Of a stretch of 64,000 bases of DNA, positions 58,101 through 64,000 are shown piece by piece (within the stretch, counting starts at the first letter, position 1; the number at the start of each line of letters is the position of its first letter). Origin of the DNA: Xiphophorus maculatus (lineage: Eukaryota; Chordata; Actinopteri; Cyprinodontiformes; Poeciliidae). The position numbers were made by a program, and so were the translations under genes. The notes beneath the pieces were generated by a model. The model saw only the letters and a list, made by a program, of their open reading frames with translations, was not told the origin of the DNA and ran no database searches. The DNA lies in contig NC_036443.1 in assembly GCF_002775205.1 (NCBI RefSeq), forward strand, positions 15,325,373-15,389,372. Reading direction: 5' to 3'.

Positions 58101-61100
58101 TTGTTGACTTTATACAGCTTACCAACCTCTGGTGTTATGGGCATTACATGGCTGCGTGACACAGTCAGTGTGTGTGAACCGAACCCAGTAGCAATGTGAT
58201 ATGTGCTGTCGGCTGAGTTGCTCTGAGGCAGGGTGCGTCCCTCCCTTTCTCTTCTGTTTTTTTTTTTTTTTTTTTTTTGTCTGTTTAAAAAAAAAAAGAA
58301 AGAAAGAAGGCCTTGTGCTTTGTTGGGTTTTAATCTGTACTTTAACTGTAGTCCAGCTTCTGTTTTCATCTACCAGCTCCCTCCAGTGTGCCAAATAGCA
58401 ACTAGCCTGCTTTCTCTTAAGCGCTACAGGGAAGGTGTGTTAATTTTCTGCTATCTCTTGAACTTTGTTCTCACAGTTAGCCCTACTGTGCCAGGGTTTT
58501 GTCATTCGTTGGTGTGCTTCTGTTTAAATCAAGCTGGGTAGCTTCTAGTTTGCGAACAGGTGCTATTTAATGCTGCATATGATGTGCAGGAGTTCATGTG
58601 GTGGAATCGTAGGCAAATAAAACATGTGCTCACCTGCCCATGAGGTCAGAGCCAAGAGAATGTGCAACGAAAGAGGGAGACTTATTTTTTTCAGAGGTTT
58701 GCATTGAAAAAGAAAATAAACTTTAGATGGGAAAGGTTAGGGGGAATTTATATTGCCTCTTGGCTTAAGATAAAAAAGCCGTTTGATATTTTCCCCTGCA
58801 CCCCTCTCAAAGATCCTTTGACCTGTGGCTGACTTTTAATCAAATGAATTTTTTTGCAGCTTGTGTAAAGTTTGCCTTTGCTTGGCTTAGACACGTTCTC
58901 CATAGCGATCGTTGTTTACCAACAGTTTCCTATAGCGTGGCGTGGAGCCAGTTGGCGTCCGTTCGGGTCCGGGGTGGTCTAGTTTTCACTCGATAATCAC
59001 CAGTATTGTTAATGACCTCCACTGGCCCGGAGGCACAGAGCCCTAATTGCTAAAGCAGACAGCGTAGCCTCTTTCTGACCCGGCTCTGCCATTATTGATG
59101 TTTGACCACAAGGGATTTACTATCAAGTCCGAGCACGCCAACTTCAGTGGGGTTTTTTTGTGTTTTGTTTTTTGCACACACCGGTTACAAGAGAAAGATA
59201 TTACATACACAAAGAAAAAATGTGTCGCTGATGGATGGATTTGGTAGCAGTTTATGTTGGCGACCTAATGCCAAACCTTAAACCTGTTTTGTGTAACGTG
59301 TCTTTGCGTTTGATATGTTTTTGTTTTTTCGAGCTGCTGTTGGCATAAAGACTAGATGCTCCTTTGCTGTGTAATTTTCTCCTGGAATGTGAGCAGTCTA
59401 CTTCTCAAGGTTGTTTCCAGCTCTTTCCCGTGAAGGACTTGCTTTGATTGGTGTGAGTCAGGCCAGACCTGTTGATTTAAGTTATGGGATTTAGCTATTC
59501 TTTGACACACATTTCATACACCTAATAGCAGCTCCATGGCATCATTAGCTTAAATGTTTTCAATCTGTAGTAACTGTAAAGTAACTTAAATGCAAAATTG
59601 CATTGTTTTTTTTGTGGGAATCCTGGATTCATTTGAGTAAATAGTAGATTTATGCAAGTTGTAATTAAGCACTGAGTTTGAGATGATTTTTTTTTTCATT
59701 GTTTCTATTAATTTCTTAGAGTATGGATAACAAAAAATTTATAAATTGCAGCAGTAATCTGATATGTTTGGTTTATAAGCCTATCAACCTCAGTTCCTTT
59801 CCTGAGTTTAATTTAAAAACAATATAGTTTTTTTGTTGTTGTTTTGGTTCAAAACCATTGTTTTTTGTGTTCTACTCCTTAAAAAACAAATCTGAATATC
59901 CAGGGCAGATCAAACGGACCACTTGAAATTAATATCAGCCGCAAAAAAACCTGATCAGTGCATCCCACTCTGTCAAATTATTTAGTTGTTTTTATTCATA
60001 GTTTAGAATGGAAAAAGTTTCTAAGTTTCATTTTAAATTAGAGATGAACTGGTCAATTTTCTGTAGGTCGGAATCGACCAATATTTCATTAATCATTGTG
60101 GTTGGAGACTTTTGACCCAGATTTTAAAAAGTAACAATTTTTTTTACTTTTTTTAAAAATCAAAAATCATTAAATACATAAGTTTTTCTAAACACGTCAA
60201 CCATGTAGTTTTTATTCTGAGGTATAAATGGAGAGTAGCATCTTCCATGATTCACGAATGGGGATAATGCTTCATTTTCTTTTTTGATTCTCTTTTGTGT
60301 CAGAGAACCTGGAACATGGGCTTTCTCTTGTGTATTACAGAAGAAAAAAAAATCGGTTATCAACAAGTCTGATCTCAAAGCAAACCGAAACTCTGTGTCA
60401 ACCAGGAAGAAGCTTGATTTATTAGCTACCGTTGAGATAAATTACATAAATTATCTCTTATTGTGTTCATTCAAATGTAACCAGATCACTTTTTAAACAA
60501 TCCTCTTTTTTTTTCTTTTTTTTTAGATGGGTGTAGCAAAGCAGTATTAAGATTTGATATTTCTTTTTACGTTTTGTGGAAGAAACATTGATTTATTATG
60601 CTTGGGTTTTTATGGATGAAACTTTGATCAATGCGAGTGCCTGTGGCTGATCCAGAGTGAGCGTTTGATCCCGTCCAGGAGGACCGGCAGACAGGATGGG
60701 ACGCAGCCTGCGGGGTGTGGGTTGGTAGGGATGGGAGATGCAGCCTCAGCCCCAGAGACTTCACTTTAGAATCAGATCGGTAATCTGACCCCGAGATGCA
60801 GACAAAGGTAATGACTTTCCGCCTTCCCCTAGCATTGATTAGGGCACAGTTGCGGTGTGTGTGTACCCGTGTGCTTCGCTGTGTGTGTGTGTTGCACTCA
60901 CACTGTCTGGTGGCGTCTGCATGTCTTGATCAGCTCTCAGTCTGGTATCTGTATGGATCTAATTTCAGCCAGTGCATTTTGGTAATGGCGCTCTCCTCCC
61001 TGTACACAAGCGCATGCTTTCTGTCTCCCGATTCGGGGCCCCCAGAAAAACACACTGCGTTGCGTGTGTGTAACCTTCCGCCAGTCGCCCAGGGAAGTTC

Positions 61101-64000
61101 TGTACATCCTCACCAGACTCTCTGATGTTCCCTTTCTCTAAAACTTCATCTGTTGTGACAGGATTGTTCTGCATGAGTAACCCCGGGCAACAGAGGAACA
61201 CCATCACCGAGGTTAATGGGTGAATCTGCTCGGAGTGCGACTCTGGTGCCCTTTTTTTTTTCTTCTATCATTCCCATTTTTTTTTTTTTTTTTTTTTTTT
61301 GTCGGGACCAAAAATGATGTTTATGTCAGTGATGTTTTATTAATCCCTTCCTCGCCATGTCTGCCATTTCCTGCCTCAACACGAATGGAATGATAGGAAC
61401 TCCACTCACTAGCAGCTCAGAGGAATGGCTGTTGTGCTCCTGATCTCCTTGTTTTCCTCCACTGTTCCCTGTTCCCGCTCCCTCCTGTAAGTCAAAGTCT
61501 AGACTGGGTTTTAATGACAGTCGCAGCTGGTCACTTGGGCAGACCTCAATAGCAGCTGGGGGGCTGCGAGTCCTCCAAACTGTTCCCCCTTTTCTCCCTC
61601 CTACTCTATATTATCCAGTCCAAATGGGCACCAGCCCCCCATCCCCCCCTGTCTCACTCAGACAGGCCCCACCAAAACATTGGGGTTTGTTGCTGGTAAC
61701 CCCAGTCTGTCCCCAGCGCTCCACCCCCTCCGCCCTCCTGCTGGAGTGCGATCCCCCTCCCACCCCTCCACTTTGGGCTTTGTTCCTGTAGGGCCAGTCC
61801 AATCCCTCCTCATGTCGCCTTAATCTTCACACAAAGGACCAGTGTGAAAGACCACCAGTTATGTGGATACGAGAGCAGGGCTCACTGAAACCACACACAC
61901 CCGACGTCGGCTCAGATCTGTGTGTTTTGGTCCTAAAATGGGGCTTTCAATCGCAGCTTTGTAACACTTCTGCTCACAATCCAGTGAGATATGCAGAGCA
62001 CTGTGCAAACAGCGTGGCTCAGGAAGGGATGCTTGTGGCTCAGGGTCTCTTGTTTGATTCTGTTATTATCCACAGTCTTAACTTTTTCAATAGAAATTCT
62101 CTGATCAGATTTATTTTCACGGCTGATCTCTTGGTATCGTTAAGTTCTTTCGTCCTGGTTGCGATTTTCCTTTATGAACTATACATAAGAGTAAAATACT
62201 TGGGTTTTTTTTCTACTTTTTGAATAAATGTATAATCTTACCAATAATATGTTTATATTAAAATAATAAATAAAAAACAGGCCAGAGTTATAAAGCTCCA
62301 TCTGTATTACTGAAAATCTACAAATGCAGTGAAAAGTATTTAAGTTCCAGGTTACAGTACAGATTTATTGACAAATAAAACTCATCATGTTCTCAATTCC
62401 TATCCTGAACTCTGAAAGTGATATTACAAGACATCCCTTTTTTTCTACAAAACTGTCAAAAAAAATTTGGTTTCCAAATTAATATTTGACAAATAAAGCT
62501 GTAATTCATTGCTGTTTGCTTAATAGTTAAATTATTAATTAATATTTTATACATAGTAGCAACTTTCTAGAAGTCTTTTTAATCATTTATTTTTTGTTAG
62601 GATAATAGGCAGTGGCACATCATGTGAATTCTACAGTAAATATAATTTCAGCATTGTTTCAAAAGCTTTTACAGGGTTGACATCATTTATTACATGAATC
62701 AAAGTATTTTTGAATTTAATTTGAATCATGTTAGTGATTAGCATGCTTAGTACACTTTATATGGTTATGCCTATTTACTGTAAATGTCTGTGCATAATCT
62801 CTATAGCAACCTTTTTCTTTTTGCGTACCACAAAATCAAATCAAAATATTTTTGAAGTACCTCCTCAAACATAAATTTAATAAGCCCGTATTATTTATGC
62901 ATCTGGAAATAAAACTTCTTAATTATTCAGAACGACCAATCTGAGACTGAACTAAAAGAAAACAAAGGCCTCAGTTCAAACGAGTTCAACCCCACATGAG
63001 TCAGAATATGCTTCTTTTACCTAAACCTTGATCTAAACTACAATAATCAAAACTTTAACATAAAAATAAGTCCTATTTATTTTTTGATTTTTGGATTATA
63101 TGTTGAGATTAAATTCACAATTGCATGTAATTAAAAAGAGAAAAGTTAAACACATGAGGGCTTCTGAACAGTTTTCGGTTTATCACAGGCAGGCACAGAG
63201 CTAAGCAGTTTAAATGTTCATCTGGTTTACGTTTGAGGGGGAAACAGCAGAAAGAAAGCTTTCCTAATTTCACAGGGCATTCAGGAGTTTCAAAAAAAAA
63301 TTCTATAGCATTTCTTATTTTTTTCTGCCTCATTGGCAGCCATGTGTCTGTCCATTTAGCTGCTCACAAACAATACAGTGTTGATGTCTTTGTGTGTTGT
63401 CTAAGTTGTCTACCCACCATGTTTGTTTTTAAACTGCAGCTCTGACGGAGCGTCAGCTGGCACACAGAAACACGTCAACACTAATCGTGGACGGGGACTT
63501 CTGTGCAAGAAGACATTTTTAGTCGGGATAATTGTGATTTTGCTTATTTTCTAAAAAATGTTGTAACACACATACATACCCATCTGTGTGGACATCTATT
63601 ACAATGATCAAAGCATTTCAACTGTACCACATGGAGAAGATGGTTGCCTACGTTCAACAGAGCAGTTTTACAGGGTTTCCCAATCAGGTGATTGACTTTA
63701 TTTACTCAAGGCTGCATCTGTTGTCAAAGTGGACAGGCCACACCAATAAAACGGACACTTGTATTTGTATGACAAGACCCTTATTGTTGCATCTTTAGTT
63801 CTTCCTCACACATGTCTTTTCCAAGACCTCACTGATGGAGAAGATGATTAACTCCGAGTTTTCGCCCTTGAGTAACAGCTTCCACACTGAAGAGTGTTGG
63901 TCTGAAAACGGGAAAAAAAGGTCAGATTTTTAGTTTCAGACTAACCAGATAGTGGAGATTGTAGGAATAAAATCCCCTTCTTCACCACTTCTCGTTGTGT
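55165..64000 (+). other. Presumed acvr1b intron 1 (incomplete), no further exon seen
   Basis: 8.8 kb without a frame resembling a receptor ectodomain, GS box or kinase. It contains T- and A-runs (58258-58298, 61276-61300), a GC-richer patch at 60640-60810 ending ATGCAGACAAAG|GTAATG, and a C-rich patch at 61590-61780. Vertebrate ACVR1B also has a very long first intron, so absence of exon 2 is not surprising. Confidence 0.6.

Noticed and set aside
60796..60807. Alternative acvr1b exon ATGCAGACAAAG before GTAATG
   Set aside because: A four-codon frame without signal-peptide character; the GC-rich patch before it is suggestive but not enough to call an exon.

Overview
The window looks like a ray-finned (teleost) fish nuclear genome, + strand. 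It has small GT-AG exons separated by AT-rich introns, abundant Tc1/mariner-type transposon relics of the kinds common in fish, a tRNA-derived SINE with a perfect 16-bp target-site duplication, fish-type LINE 3' tails, and long microsatellites. Nothing prokaryotic or viral was recognised. The exact species cannot be told from the sequence.

Layout. 1-5190: a satellite-rich block. Two arrays of a 129-bp tandem repeat are each followed by a roughly 0.9-1-kb non-tandem tail, and the tails lie 2,904 bp apart, so this is a macro-repeat that continues past the left edge. 5190-28220: a long intergenic stretch with no gene I can support. It contains an old minisatellite, a 25-bp-arm perfect palindrome, a SINE, and a 5'-truncated LINE whose ORF encodes a restriction-like endonuclease and which lies between two (TA)n tracts. 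28293-31218: ankrd33, a four-exon photoreceptor ankyrin-repeat gene (450 aa). 31220-36640: intergenic, with Tc1-like relics. 36640-37310: a CpG-rich probable promoter and non-coding first exon. 43419-50696: acvrl1 (ALK1), a complete type I TGF-beta/BMP receptor in nine coding exons (517 aa). 54870-55320: a second CpG-rich promoter. 55101-55164: a signal-peptide exon that is best read as coding exon 1 of acvr1b (ALK4). The rest of the window would be its first intron, with exon 2 beyond the right edge.

The order ankrd33 - acvrl1 - acvr1b, all on one strand, matches the vertebrate block known from human 12q13 and supports all three names. ALK1 and ALK4 are type I serine/threonine kinase receptors: ALK1 signals through Smad1/5/8 in endothelium, and ALK4 through Smad2/3 for activin and nodal. 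ANKRD33 is an unrelated retinal regulator. No new multi-gene system was found. The observations most worth checking are the frame-preserving 129-bp satellite and its hairpin-bearing tail, an excess of short perfect inverted repeats across the non-coding DNA, a possible soluble ALK1 ectodomain made by intron retention, and an upstream ORF overlapping the acvr1b start codon.
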